This document shows, piece after piece, positions 1 through 7,379 of a stretch of DNA of 44,837 nt. How positions within the stretch are numbered: position 1 is the first letter of the stretch; each line of letters begins with the position of its first letter. The position numbers were made by a program, and so were the translations under genes. The stretch is from Planifilum fulgidum (GTDB taxonomy: Bacteria > Bacillota > Bacilli > Thermoactinomycetales > DSM-44946), in the NCBI RefSeq assembly GCF_900113175.1, contig NZ_FOOK01000030.1, positions 1-44,837 on the forward strand, in the 5' to 3' direction. The notes beneath the pieces were generated by a model that did no database searches, was not told the origin of the DNA, and saw only the letters and a program-made list of their open reading frames with translations.

Positions 1-165
1 GCCCTGTTCCCGGTATTTCCGCATCCAGATCTTTAATCGCCCCACATCTTGAATCCCCAGCTCTTCAGCAATCTTTGCCTTGGGAATGCCCTGAAGCCTC
101 ATTTCCACTGCCTTCTTTTTCAGTTCAAAGCTATATGTCTTGAATTTCTGTCCTTTTCTTGCCAC
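1..165 (-). CDS. IS3-family transposase OrfA, N-terminal part (left copy, partial)
   Basis: This is the first 55 codons of a small DNA-binding transposase subunit; the rest lies outside the window. Translation from a GTG at 165 begins VARKGQKFKTYSFELKKKAV and continues through a helix-turn-helix (AKIAEELGIQD). In IS3-family elements OrfA binds the IS ends and is joined to the OrfB integrase by programmed frameshifting. The start follows an AAGGGGTGAT ribosome binding site that lies in the 3' arm of the upstream hairpin. It is the same as the longer copy at 44553. The cut is the window edge, not a mutation. Confidence 0.85.
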   Translation of the reverse strand, partial: MARKGQKFKTYSFELKKKAVEMRLQGIPKAKIAEELGIQDVGRLKIWMRKYREQG

Positions 166-173
166 GAAAATCA

Positions 174-224
174 CCCCTTAAAGTAATTTTCACAGGGGTG
201 TTTTCCTGTGTCTACTTTAAGGGG
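174..224 (-). promoter_or_regulatory. IS terminal hairpin that sequesters the transposase ribosome binding site (left copy)
   Basis: Arms CCCCTTAAAGTA and TACTTTAAGGGG (12 bp, perfect) flank an inner 6-bp CACAGG/CCTGTG stem. Read on the minus strand, the second arm contains the AAGGGG of the OrfA ribosome binding site. RNA entering from outside the IS would fold and mask it. It is identical in the right copy. Confidence 0.7.
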
Positions 225-233
225 TGCACTTCA

Positions 234-891
234 CCGTCCGCAGGGTTTTTTGCGTCGTGTTCCGATGACGAAGGGCCGTTTTCTGGAGATACCGACCGGA
301 AAAGAAGGAAGGCAGGGACCCGGAGGCTTTTCAGAACGGGACGGGCGCTTCAAAAGCCGTTGAAGGGGCGGGCGGTTCGCGAGCGCAGGCCGGTGATCGT
401 CGCGGGATTGAGCTCTTCCGCCGCGGTATCCGGCATGTGGGGCCGGGGACGAGGCGCGAGAGCACCCGTTTCGGCGGCGGAAGGTTTTCTCAGATCGCAG
501 GGGTCCGGTGAGAATGGCCGGCTCCGGACACGCCATGCACCGGGCCGGCGGTGGAATTTCCCCGGAGTTCGGCGGCACGACCGCCGCGATTTTCCCTCCT
601 CCCCTTGAGGCGGAGGAGACATGGCCGATGGCCGCCGCCGGGATTTTCAGCGGGTTTTTTTGCGGGCGGAATGCCTCACCGCCGACGCCGTCCGCGACAA
701 AAATTTTTGATCCCGGCCGCTCCGCGGTTTTTTCATATTGAGCACTTTTTCTTAGACCAGTAAGATGAATCCGTTCAAATGCCGGGAAAAAACGGATTTT
801 CGCGAGACGTTTCATCAAGCTCCCCCGGGAGCGGAAGCGTTTGACGAAAGGCGGAACACGTCGGGGTGTGAAAAATTTCGGAAGCGAGTCC
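234..891. other. No convincing gene (658 bp between the IS end and the cupin relic)
   Basis: GC-rich DNA with open frames on both strands, none showing a recognisable domain, a good ribosome binding site or plausible protein composition. It may be eroded coding sequence, but no protein family could be read out even when joining frames. Confidence 0.5.
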
Positions 892-1229
892 ATGCGGTTT
901 TTTCGTTTCGATGCGGAAATCCGGCACATGATTAAGCGGTTTGGAAGACGGAAGGTGGGGGGTTCGCGAATTGTTCGCTCGGAGGGGCTCTTCCAGGAGG
1001 GGTGCATGCATTTTGATCCGGCGGTGTCATCGGTTTTCATCCGGCAGGGGTGAATCAGCTGTTTCTGGTGGTGTCGGGAAGCGGTCGGGTGCGCGGCGAA
1101 GCATCCGACAGGGTTCCGATCCGCGCGGGTGAGGCGGTTTTTTGGGAGGCCGGCGAAGGACACGAATCGGGAACGGAGACGGGCATGACCGCCATCGTCA
1201 TCGAAGGCTCCGTTCTGAATCCGGCCTGA
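892..1229 (+). pseudogene. Small cupin-domain protein, interrupted by a one-base deletion
   Basis: Joined across one frameshift, the two halves make a single-domain cupin of about 112 residues. The first frame starts at ATG 892 (MRFFRFDAEIRHMIKRFG) and runs to GCMHFDP near 1020. The frame then shifts and continues GVIGFHPAGVNQLFLVVSGSG and AGEAVFWEAGEGHE to the stop at 1227-1229. Adding one G to the CCGGCGG run near 1020 restores GCMHFDPGGVIGFHP, which fits the family. Cupins of this size are small beta-barrel proteins, often of unknown substrate. The rest of the frame is intact, so the mutation is recent or is a sequencing error. The ribosome binding site is weak. It sits alone, convergent with the thiamine operon. 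Confidence 0.75.
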
Positions 1230-1352
1230 AGGGCCGGTGACGGTGGATGGCTTCGGGTGCATGCCGCTTCGTTTCGCCGCATGCAGCGGCGCTCCGCGGC
1301 AAACCTCCCGCCGTCGGGTTCCGATTTCAGGCTGTTCCTAAGGAAAAGGTGC

Positions 1353-1384
1353 AAAAGAAAAGAGCCGGAGAGGACTCTCCGGCT
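1353..1384 (-). terminator. Rho-independent terminator of the thiamine-uptake operon
   Basis: Perfect 10-bp arms AGCCGGAGAG/CTCTCCGGCT with a 2-base loop are followed on the minus strand by CTTTTCTTTT. It lies 33 bp after the thiZ stop codon. Confidence 0.85.
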
Positions 1385-1416
1385 TGGAAAGTGGCGTCCG
1401 ATCACGCGCGGAGGCA

Positions 1417-2187
1417 TCACCCGCTGACCGCCGCTTCCTCCTCGTGCAGCAGGCGCCACAGCCGCTCTTTGCACCGGAGGAAGGGTTCCTGGGTGACCAT
1501 CCGGCGGGAGCGGGGGCGGGGGAGATCGACGGTGACGATCTCCTTCACCCGGGCGGGGCGGGGGGTGAGGACATAGATCCGGTCCGACAGGTAGATCGCC
1601 TCGTCGATGCTGTGGGTGATCAGGCCGATGGTGTGCCCCAACCGGTCCCGGATGCTCAAAAGCCAGTCCTGCATCTGTTCCCGGGTCAGGGCGTCCAGGG
1701 AGCCGAAGGGTTCATCCAAAAGCCAGAGATCCCGTCCGGTCACCGCCGTCCGCAGGAGGGCGGCCCGCTGCCGCATGCCCCCGGAGAGGCGGGAGGGGTA
1801 CTCATCGGCGAAATCCGTCAGGCCGAAGACGGGCAAAAGTTCCCGGGCCTTCTCCCGGGCCTTCCGGCGGGATAGGCCCTGGACCTCGGCCCCGAGGATG
1901 GCGTTGTCCAGCACGGTCCGCCACGGAAGCAGGCAATCCTTCTGCATCATGTAGCTGACGTGGCCGGTGCGGCCGGTCACATCCCTTCCGTCCAGGGTGA
2001 CGGTGCCCCGGTCCGGCACCTCCAGCCCGCTCAGAATGTTGAAGATCGTGCTTTTGCCGCAGCCGCTGGGGCCGATCAGGGAAACGAATTCCCCGGAGCG
2101 GATGTCCAGGTCGATCCCCCGGAGGACGGGGAGGTCCCCCGCGGGAATGCGGTAAGTTTTATGGATGTCGCGAAGGCGCACTTTCAT
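1417..2187 (-). CDS. thiZ: ABC transporter ATP-binding protein, thiamine-precursor uptake (ThiZ)
   Basis: ATPase subunit of an importer of the nitrate/sulfonate/taurine/HMP class, acting on the inner face of the membrane. Walker A GPSGCGKST is at residues 39-47, the signature LSGGMRQR begins at 134, Walker B LWLLDEP is at 154-160, and an H-loop (LITHS) follows; the length (256 aa) is normal. The ATG at 2187 is preferred to the one at 2202 because GGAGG lies 8 nt before it. It is the last gene of the riboswitch operon, 28 bp after thiY. The ATPase alone does not show the substrate. The TPP riboswitch and ThiY-like binding protein make a thiamine pyrimidine precursor (HMP or formylaminopyrimidine) most likely. 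Confidence 0.88.
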   Translation of the reverse strand: MKVRLRDIHKTYRIPAGDLPVLRGIDLDIRSGEFVSLIGPSGCGKSTIFNILSGLEVPDRGTVTLDGRDVTGRTGHVSYMMQKDCLLPWRTVLDNAILGAEVQGLSRRKAREKARELLPVFGLTDFADEYPSRLSGGMRQRAALLRTAVTGRDLWLLDEPFGSLDALTREQMQDWLLSIRDRLGHTIGLITHSIDEAIYLSDRIYVLTPRPARVKEIVTVDLPRPRSRRMVTQEPFLRCKERLWRLLHEEEAAVSG

Positions 2188-2215
2188 CGCGTGTTCCTCC
2201 ATCGTCCGTCCGCCG

Positions 2216-3232
2216 TCATTGGGGCAGGAATTCGTTGGTGAAAGCCTTGGCCGGGTCGATCTTTTTCTCGATCAGCTTGTGTTTCCACATCCAATTCGTG
2301 AAATCGACCCATACTTCTTCCCTTTGCACTCCCCAGGCCGGCGAATCGGCCCGATACTGTTTGCTGATCCACTGCTGGGATTTCCGGACCAATTTGGGAT
2401 CCGATTCGGGAACGGCCTCGATCAGGATGTCGGCCGCTTCTTCGGGGTGGTCGATGGCAAATTCGTATCCCTTTTTCACCGCCTTCAGGAACTTTTTGAT
2501 GGTATCCGGATCCTTCCGGATCATCTCTTCGTTGGTGATGATCGTCGGCGTGTAGAAATCGAGGACGGGGTCCAGATCCTTCAGGTAGATGACGTCCAGG
2601 GGAACCTTCCGAAGCTCCGCCTCAATGCCCGTCCAGCCGTAGTAGATCCAGGAAAAGTCGATATCCCGCTTGACGGCGGTGAAGAAATCGGCCTGGCCGA
2701 TGTTGACGATGCGCACCTTGTCTTCCACGTTGTCTGTTTTGACGCCGTCCAGCTCAAGCACCGTCTGGATGAAGGCGTTCTCGATCGGCGTTCCCCACCC
2801 GCCGTAGGTTTTGCCGACGAAATCCTTGGGCGAGCGGATCTTTTTCCCTTTGGGGGCGGCGAATCCCGAGGTGTTATGCTGCAGGATGGCCGCGATCGAC
2901 ACGATGGGCACTCCCTGGGCCCGGGCCTGGGTCACATATTCCTGGGAGCTGATGCCGAAGGGGGCCTTGCCGGCACCCACCAGTTCGTTGGCCGAGGTTT
3001 TGCCCGGGGTGACAATCTCCACTTCCAGCCCCTCTTCGGCAAAATAGCCCTTGCTCTGGGCGACGTACAGGCCCGTGTGGTTGGTGTTGGGCAGCCAGTC
3101 CAGCATGATGGTGACTTTCTTTTTGCCCCCGGACGGGGAATTCTCGTCGGAAGTCCCGCCGCACGCCGACAAAACCAGCGTGAGGACCAGCATGAGAATG
3201 GATGCGGTGCGGATGCTTTTCCATCGTTTCAT
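2216..3232 (-). CDS. thiY: ABC transporter substrate-binding lipoprotein, THI5/NMT1 type (ThiY)
   Basis: Extracellular binding protein of the ThiXYZ importer, 338 aa. A lipoprotein signal (hydrophobic stretch ending LTLVLSAC, lipidated Cys near residue 24) is followed by a Ser/Gly-rich linker. The NMT1/THI5 opening is KVTIMLDWLPNTNHTGLYVA, then SKGYFAEEGLEVEIV and a motif around GKAPFGISSQEYV. In this family ThiY binds formylaminopyrimidine, a salvaged breakdown product of thiamine. The ATG at 3232 gives a canonical signal peptide although its ribosome binding site is poor. A strong AAAGGAGGG lies about 55 nt upstream with no start codon at the right distance. The 63-bp gap to thiX holds no gene. 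Confidence 0.9.
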   Translation of the reverse strand: MKRWKSIRTASILMLVLTLVLSACGGTSDENSPSGGKKKVTIMLDWLPNTNHTGLYVAQSKGYFAEEGLEVEIVTPGKTSANELVGAGKAPFGISSQEYVTQARAQGVPIVSIAAILQHNTSGFAAPKGKKIRSPKDFVGKTYGGWGTPIENAFIQTVLELDGVKTDNVEDKVRIVNIGQADFFTAVKRDIDFSWIYYGWTGIEAELRKVPLDVIYLKDLDPVLDFYTPTIITNEEMIRKDPDTIKKFLKAVKKGYEFAIDHPEEAADILIEAVPESDPKLVRKSQQWISKQYRADSPAWGVQREEVWVDFTNWMWKHKLIEKKIDPAKAFTNEFLPQ

Positions 3233-3295
3233 CGTAAGTTGCGCGCTTTTCGGCAGAAAGGCCGGGAAAGCCGCTTTTCCCTCCTTTTGCTGAAA

Positions 3296-4084
3296 TTATT
3301 TTGCCGACTGGTCGTTTCGGCTTTGTTTCCAGGGAACCGCCAACCGTTCCAACAGGCGGATCAGGAAAAACAGGAGCCAGGTCCAGAAAGTGATGGCCAA
3401 GATGGCCACGAAGACCCGGTCCGCGGCGAAGGAATGCTGCGCCCGGACCAGGAAGACGCCCAGGCCCACATTGGCCCCCAGCCACTCGGCGATTACCGCC
3501 CCGAGGACGCTGTAGGTGGCGGCGATTTTCACCCCCGAAAAGAAGGCGGGCAGGGCGTGAGGGAAGCGGACCATGCGGAAGATCTGCCAGGAACTGGCCC
3601 CCATGGACCGAAGCAGCCGAACCATGTCCGGATCCGCCGAGCGGAGCCCGTCCGCCGTGCTGACGACCACCGGGAAAAAGGTGACCAGGGCGACGACCAG
3701 GACCTTGGGCAGCAGGTCGTACCCGAACCAGAGGATGAGCAGGGGAGCGACGGCGATGACCGGCACCGTCTGGGTGCCGACCAAGAGGGGATATAGCCCC
3801 CGCTTCAGCCAGGGAGAAAGCTCCATCACCATCGCCAGCAGCCACCCGGCGGCGATTCCCGCCGCGAAGCCGAGGGCCGCCTCCTGCAGCGTCGGTCCCG
3901 TGTGGCGGAGGAGGAGGGGCATGTCCGCCGCCAGGGTGCGCAGGATGTCGGTCGGGGCGGGAAGAAGCCATTTTTCCACGCCGGTGAGCCGGACGCCTCC
4001 CTCCCACAGGATCAGCAGGAGAAGGAGAATCGACACCGGCGGTCCGATCCTGCGAAGGTGCCTTTGCCACGGAAGGATGGGCAC
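3296..4084 (-). CDS. thiX: ABC transporter permease, thiamine-precursor uptake (ThiX)
   Basis: Integral membrane subunit of the same importer (BPD_transp_1 fold), about six membrane segments, roughly 262 aa. The first helix is SILLLLLILWEGG. The EAA-type loop that contacts the ATPase is visible around LRSMGASSWQIFRMVRFPHALP, followed by GAVIAEWLGANVGLG as in SsuC/ThiX permeases. A GTG at 4084 has GGAAGGGG 8 nt upstream. A GTG at 4093 would overlap the preceding stop but has no spacing to the ribosome binding site. The gene follows the thiamine-binding protein almost without gap, so the two are probably translationally coupled. Confidence 0.88.
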   Translation of the reverse strand: MPILPWQRHLRRIGPPVSILLLLLILWEGGVRLTGVEKWLLPAPTDILRTLAADMPLLLRHTGPTLQEAALGFAAGIAAGWLLAMVMELSPWLKRGLYPLLVGTQTVPVIAVAPLLILWFGYDLLPKVLVVALVTFFPVVVSTADGLRSADPDMVRLLRSMGASSWQIFRMVRFPHALPAFFSGVKIAATYSVLGAVIAEWLGANVGLGVFLVRAQHSFAADRVFVAILAITFWTWLLFFLIRLLERLAVPWKQSRNDQSAK

Positions 4085-4089
4085 GCCGG

Positions 4090-4386
4090 TCACCCCTTCC
4101 GGTATTTGCCCACTTTTTCATCCCAGTTGAGCCCGGAGGGCTTGTAGTCGATTTTGACGATGCTGATCACCCGATCGCTTCCCGCGGCGATCACCGCCTC
4201 CTGGGCCCGCTTCACCACGTCCATCAGCTCGTCGTAGTCTCCCTCCATCGTCGTGTCCAGGGGTCCCACCTCGTAGCGGACGCCCGATTCCCGGATCACA
4301 TCGATCGCCTTGTCCACCAAGGCGTAGATTTCTTCATCGGTTTTTCCCCGGGGCAATATCTGCAAGCTGACGTTGGCATTCGCCAT
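4090..4386 (-). CDS. Thiamine-binding protein, MTH1187/YkoF-like (PF01910)
   Basis: Small 98-aa cytoplasmic protein matching the MTH1187/YkoF thiamine-binding family (ferredoxin-like fold): MANANVSLQILPRG, then a helix (YALVDKAIDVIRES), the strand GVRYEVGPLDTTMEGD, a second helix (YDELMDVVKRAQEAVI) and the strand RVISIVKIDY. YkoF of Bacillus binds thiamine pyrimidine. The start at 4386 has a near-perfect GGAGGTGATC site 3 nt from the ATG. As the first gene after the TPP riboswitch it is expected to be made only when TPP is low. Its role here, as sensor or cytoplasmic carrier, is inferred. Confidence 0.85.
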   Translation of the reverse strand: MANANVSLQILPRGKTDEEIYALVDKAIDVIRESGVRYEVGPLDTTMEGDYDELMDVVKRAQEAVIAAGSDRVISIVKIDYKPSGLNWDEKVGKYRKG

Positions 4387-4406
4387 CCGATCACCTCCCA
4401 AAACGT

Positions 4407-4434
4407 AAAAAAGCCGACCCGGTTTTGGATCGGC
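4407..4434 (-). terminator. Intrinsic terminator in the TPP-riboswitch leader
   Basis: Stem GCCGATCC/GGGTCGGC (8 bp with one G-U) and a short AAAACC loop are followed by six T on the minus strand. It lies between the riboswitch core and the first gene, 21 bp before that start codon, so it is probably the switch's expression platform: terminator formed when TPP is bound. Confidence 0.85.
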
Positions 4435-4474
4435 ATGGCCCACGAGCACTCTCCACCCGTCAAACGGATGGAAG

Positions 4475-4575
4475 AGGCAAATTCCCTGCGCTGGCATTAT
4501 CCAGATCAGGTTCGGCGGGTCGGTGCCGATCCGGGCACCCTCTCAGCCGGGCTTCCCCCAGCTCCCCGTTGCCTA
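4475..4575 (-). ncRNA. TPP riboswitch (THI box)
   Basis: The minus strand contains the conserved THI-box elements in order: TAGGCAA closing strand, GGGGAGC, GCTGAGAGGG, then AACCTGATCTGGATAATG, CCAGCG, CAGGGAA and TTGCCT, which re-pairs with the first strand to close P1. It binds thiamine pyrophosphate in the nascent RNA. The terminator at 4407-4434 makes transcriptional attenuation the likely mechanism. It controls the thiamine-binding protein/thiX/thiY/thiZ operon. Confidence 0.95.
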
Positions 4576-4590
4576 TTCAGTTTCAGCTAC

Positions 4591-4619
4591 AACATACCAC
4601 ATGTCCCGCGGGTTGACAA
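4591..4619 (-). promoter_or_regulatory. SigA-type promoter of the thiamine-uptake operon
   Basis: Minus-strand TTGTCA, a 17-bp spacer and TATGTT. The predicted RNA start lies just before the riboswitch, as required for attenuation. Confidence 0.65.
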
Positions 4620-4718
4620 TGCGTGTGCACATGGGGATTTTTCCCGGTCTGATCAAAAAGGCCATTTTGCTCCGCCCTGCCAACCGGTGTTCCTTTTTTC
4701 GAATTGAAATGGAAACGG

Positions 4719-5480
4719 TCATTTGAAGTCCCGCCCCGCGGCGGGGGGATCGCCATCCGGTTTCCATGCCCGCGACACATCGACAAACCGGTCGCCTTGA
4801 AGGAGGGGAACCTCCCCGAACGCATCCATTCGGGCGCAGAAACGGACATCTTCCGCAAAGCCGCGCAAGCGGAGTTCCCTGCCGCCGGCGCAATCCCAGA
4901 TCAACTCGGCAAGGGAATTCCGCACGGATCGAAAAGCTCCCATAAAGACCCGGGCTTTCGGTGAAAGGCTTCTTCTCAGCCGGGACAGGATCGCCCCGGC
5001 CCCAAATCATCCTCGATTCCCGGACGGAGGCGGTTTTCACCCTCTCGGGCATCCGCCCATTGTACACCGCACGGTACCACCGTGATGTCGGTGCCGGTTT
5101 GGGCGTGGATTCGTTCGGCTGCGTCGTCAACCGCCGAGACGTTGAGCAGGGACCGACCAACAGGGCGGACGCCTTTGCGGCGGCCGCGGAACACGCCGCT
5201 CCGTTCAGGGAAACGGGGGATAAGGAGGGGCCGCCCGGTTCGGCGGCCTCTTTTCGGTCCGCGACGAGGGCGGCTTTTCGTTTTTTCGCAAACCGTTCCG
5301 CTTGTCCGTCCCGGGCCGGCGGTGGGGAAAGATCCACGGCGTGAAGTGGAACGCCGTGACGACGGTGGAGGAAAAACTCAGGACATCGACAATGACGGTG
5401 ATGTCTCCCCGTTCGGCGGCCTCCCTAGCTCCCCGCAGTCCCCATTCCACCCGGCACATATAGGGGGATTGGCTGTACAC
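4719..5480 (-). pseudogene. comB: 2-phosphosulfolactate phosphatase (ComB family), multiply frameshifted relic
   Basis: Four pieces in successive frames line up as one ComB-type protein of about 250 residues. N-terminus from GTG 5480, with GGGAGGT 8 nt upstream: CRVEWGLRGAREAAERGDI and VIVDVLSFSSTVVTAF. Second piece: AVDLSPPPARDGQAERF to SLNGAACSAAAAKASALLVG. Third: LLNVSAVDDAAERI to GIEDDLGPG. Fourth: GAILSRLRRSLSPKARVF, DCAGGRELRLRGFAEDVRF and the stop at 4719. Frameshifts fall near 5340, 5148 and 4992; the last two fit single-base losses. ComB enzymes hydrolyse 2-phosphosulfolactate to sulfolactate. There is no other gene of that pathway in the window. The three breaks make a sequencing artefact unlikely. 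Confidence 0.75.
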
Positions 5481-6411
5481 GAACCGCTACCTCCCGTCTC
5501 ATAGAAATGGGGATGTTCTTCAGTCCATCCCACCGATCAAGCGGATTCGTTGTGGTCCGGGCAAGAAACCTCGGGCTGAAGCTGGTGAATCTTTCGGCGC
5601 GGTTGATTAACACGACCGTCTGGTTGAAAGCGGCCGCTTTCGCAAATCGAAAGGTCCCGCGGGCCGATTGTCCAGAGAGGGAGGGCCGAACCATGCGGAC
5701 ATGTTGCCACCCGGTGTTGCTCGCCTCCTTTTCATAACGATGCTGATGCTGACCGGCCGGAGTTGAGCGGGGCAGCCTGCATCCGTCCGGCGACGGATGA
5801 GAATTCGGCCGCGATCCGCGACACTTTGACGCGAGGCGGAACGCGCGGAGAGCGCTTCGCATCGGCCGGCTCTAAAGGATGCAGTGATGATCATAAGTCC
5901 AAAAATGGATTGCCCGCTTTTTATGACGGGTGGAATTGCCCATGCCATCGAAGTTCGGCGGTTCGGCCCGGATGAGTTGAGAAAAAGGCGGGATTGCAGC
6001 ACGATCCCCGAAGGACGAAATCAACGGGAACGGCGCTTGCACCGGGGTTTCCTTCTCGTTTTGAAATAGCCCTTCCATGCAAAACGGATGCATACAAAAG
6101 GACAGCCGGTTACATCACTTCGGTTGCCTTCACTTTTCCGGATGCGCAGGATTCAGGCTTACGCAAGTTGCCTGATCTTTTCAGGCAAGATGGAGGCGTA
6201 GTTCCCAAATTGGATCATCTTGCGAAAATGGATGGAAACATCGCAGGTTCGGTTGTGCCCTCCCGTTTTCGCTGCGAACCGGAGACGGCGAAAAGTACGT
6301 GGCCGTACGGGATCAGCGAATTCTCGGCTGTTTATCTTGCTGGCCCGTGATATTTTTCTCCGATGGCGGAAACCATAATTAACCGGATGCGGAATAAAGG
6401 AGGGAACTTGC
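5481..6411. other. No convincing gene (about 930 bp upstream of the secreted repeat protein)
   Basis: Short open frames occur on both strands but none has a recognisable motif, a ribosome binding site or a homologous-looking continuation in another frame. The base composition is more mixed than in neighbouring genes, compatible with eroded coding DNA. The last 100 bp should hold the promoter of the gene at 6412, but no clear -35/-10 pair could be picked. Confidence 0.4.
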
Positions 6412-7221
6412 GTGATCCATCGAGGATTGATCGGAGCGGCAGCGATGTTGGCGGTCCTGGCGGGGGCCGTGTGGAGCGTCGAAACCTGGGCGGCAAAGGA
6501 TGCGGAGGGAGCTGCCGCATATCGTGAAACCCGGCAGGTCCGGCCCCTTTCCACCCGACCTCCCTCCGGTGAGGCGAAGCGGGAGATGGAGGAGCGAATT
6601 GCGAAGTATCTGGGCATCTCCCGCGAAGAGGTGGCAGCATTGGTCGATCAAGGGGTGAAGCACTGCGACCTGTTCCCCGCCGCGGCGATCGCCAAGCTGA
6701 GCAACCGGGATCTGCGGGCGGTGCTGGAGGAGAAGACGGAGCAAAAAACGTGGCGTTCTGTGGCGGAGGATCTGGGCGTGGATGCGGAGCAATTCCGGCG
6801 CGAGGTGCATCGCATCCTTCCCGCGGCGGCGAGAAAGGGAATTTGGCTGGACCACCACCCGGAGGTGGTTTCCAAGAGCATCGCCGAATATTTGAAGATG
6901 GACGAGAAGAAACTGGAGGCGATGATCAAAAAGGAAAAAGTGCGTCCCCGGGAATGGTTGAAAGCGGCCGTACTGTCCAAAATCAGCGGCAAGCCGCTGG
7001 GAAAAGTGATGGCCATGAAGAAAAAGAGCAGCTGGTTGGAAGTGGCCACCGACTTGGGCGTGTCCCGGGAGGAAATCCGGACGGAGATGAAGCGGTTGAG
7101 GAAAATCCTGAAAAAACACGCCAACCGGTGGGATGAAGAGCACAGGGAAACAGGAAGAGAAACGGGGCAGATACCATCGCATCGGCTGAGTGAAAATTTG
7201 TTGGGTCGGGTGCCGGCATAG
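6412..7221 (+). CDS. Secreted protein with an internal tandem duplication, function unknown
   Basis: 269 aa. The GTG at 6412 has AAAGGAGG 8 nt upstream. An N-terminal signal peptide (LIGAAAMLAVLAGAVWSVETWAA) suggests export. The mature part holds two related blocks of about 75 residues. Block one runs IAKYLGISREEVAALVDQG to WRSVAEDLGVDAEQFRREVH. Block two runs IAEYLKMDEKKLEAMIKKE to WLEVATDLGVSREEIRTEMK. Each block resembles paired small helix-turn-helix-like segments (xxLGVxxExxRxEM). The tail is charged and ends within a terminator. I do not recognise the family. It sits alone, facing a minus-strand glycosyltransferase. A role at the cell surface or in the spore is possible but not shown. 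Confidence 0.8.
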   Translation: MIHRGLIGAAAMLAVLAGAVWSVETWAAKDAEGAAAYRETRQVRPLSTRPPSGEAKREMEERIAKYLGISREEVAALVDQGVKHCDLFPAAAIAKLSNRDLRAVLEEKTEQKTWRSVAEDLGVDAEQFRREVHRILPAAARKGIWLDHHPEVVSKSIAEYLKMDEKKLEAMIKKEKVRPREWLKAAVLSKISGKPLGKVMAMKKKSSWLEVATDLGVSREEIRTEMKRLRKILKKHANRWDEEHRETGRETGQIPSHRLSENLLGRVPA

Positions 7222-7234
7222 CGGCACCTTTTTT
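7209..7234 (+). terminator. Rho-independent terminator overlapping the end of the secreted-repeat gene
   Basis: GGTGCCG/CGGCACC arms around GCATAG are followed by TTTTTT. The TAG stop codon of the upstream gene (7219-7221) lies in the loop, so the last codons are part of the terminator stem. Confidence 0.85.
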
Positions 7235-7379
7235 GTCGTCTGAATGCGCGTTTGAGGGAAGAAATCTCCCGGCGCGGCCGATCCGTTCCACAGCCCGGTT
7301 TAACCCCTTCGATGGCGAATTGCTTCAAACGGCCCCAAACAATGCACCAGGGTAATCTCTCCCCGGTGGCCGTGTTTGT

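Larger units (their letters stand above)
1..233 (-). mobile_element. IS3-family insertion sequence, 5' end (left copy, reaches the window edge)
   Basis: The first 233 bases are the reverse complement of bases 44485-44717 at the other end of the window, as far as I can compare by eye. The shared block starts with TGAAGTGCACCCC, and similarity stops abruptly outside it (next to 234 and 44484), so the outer end of the element is placed at 233. It contains the terminal region, a long hairpin (174-224) and the start of a transposase OrfA gene reading off the left edge. Only the 5' end is present, so target-site duplications cannot be checked. Confidence 0.9.

Noticed and set aside
2165-3796. 543-codon plus-strand frame opposite thiY and thiX
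   Set aside because: Antisense shadow of two well-supported genes.
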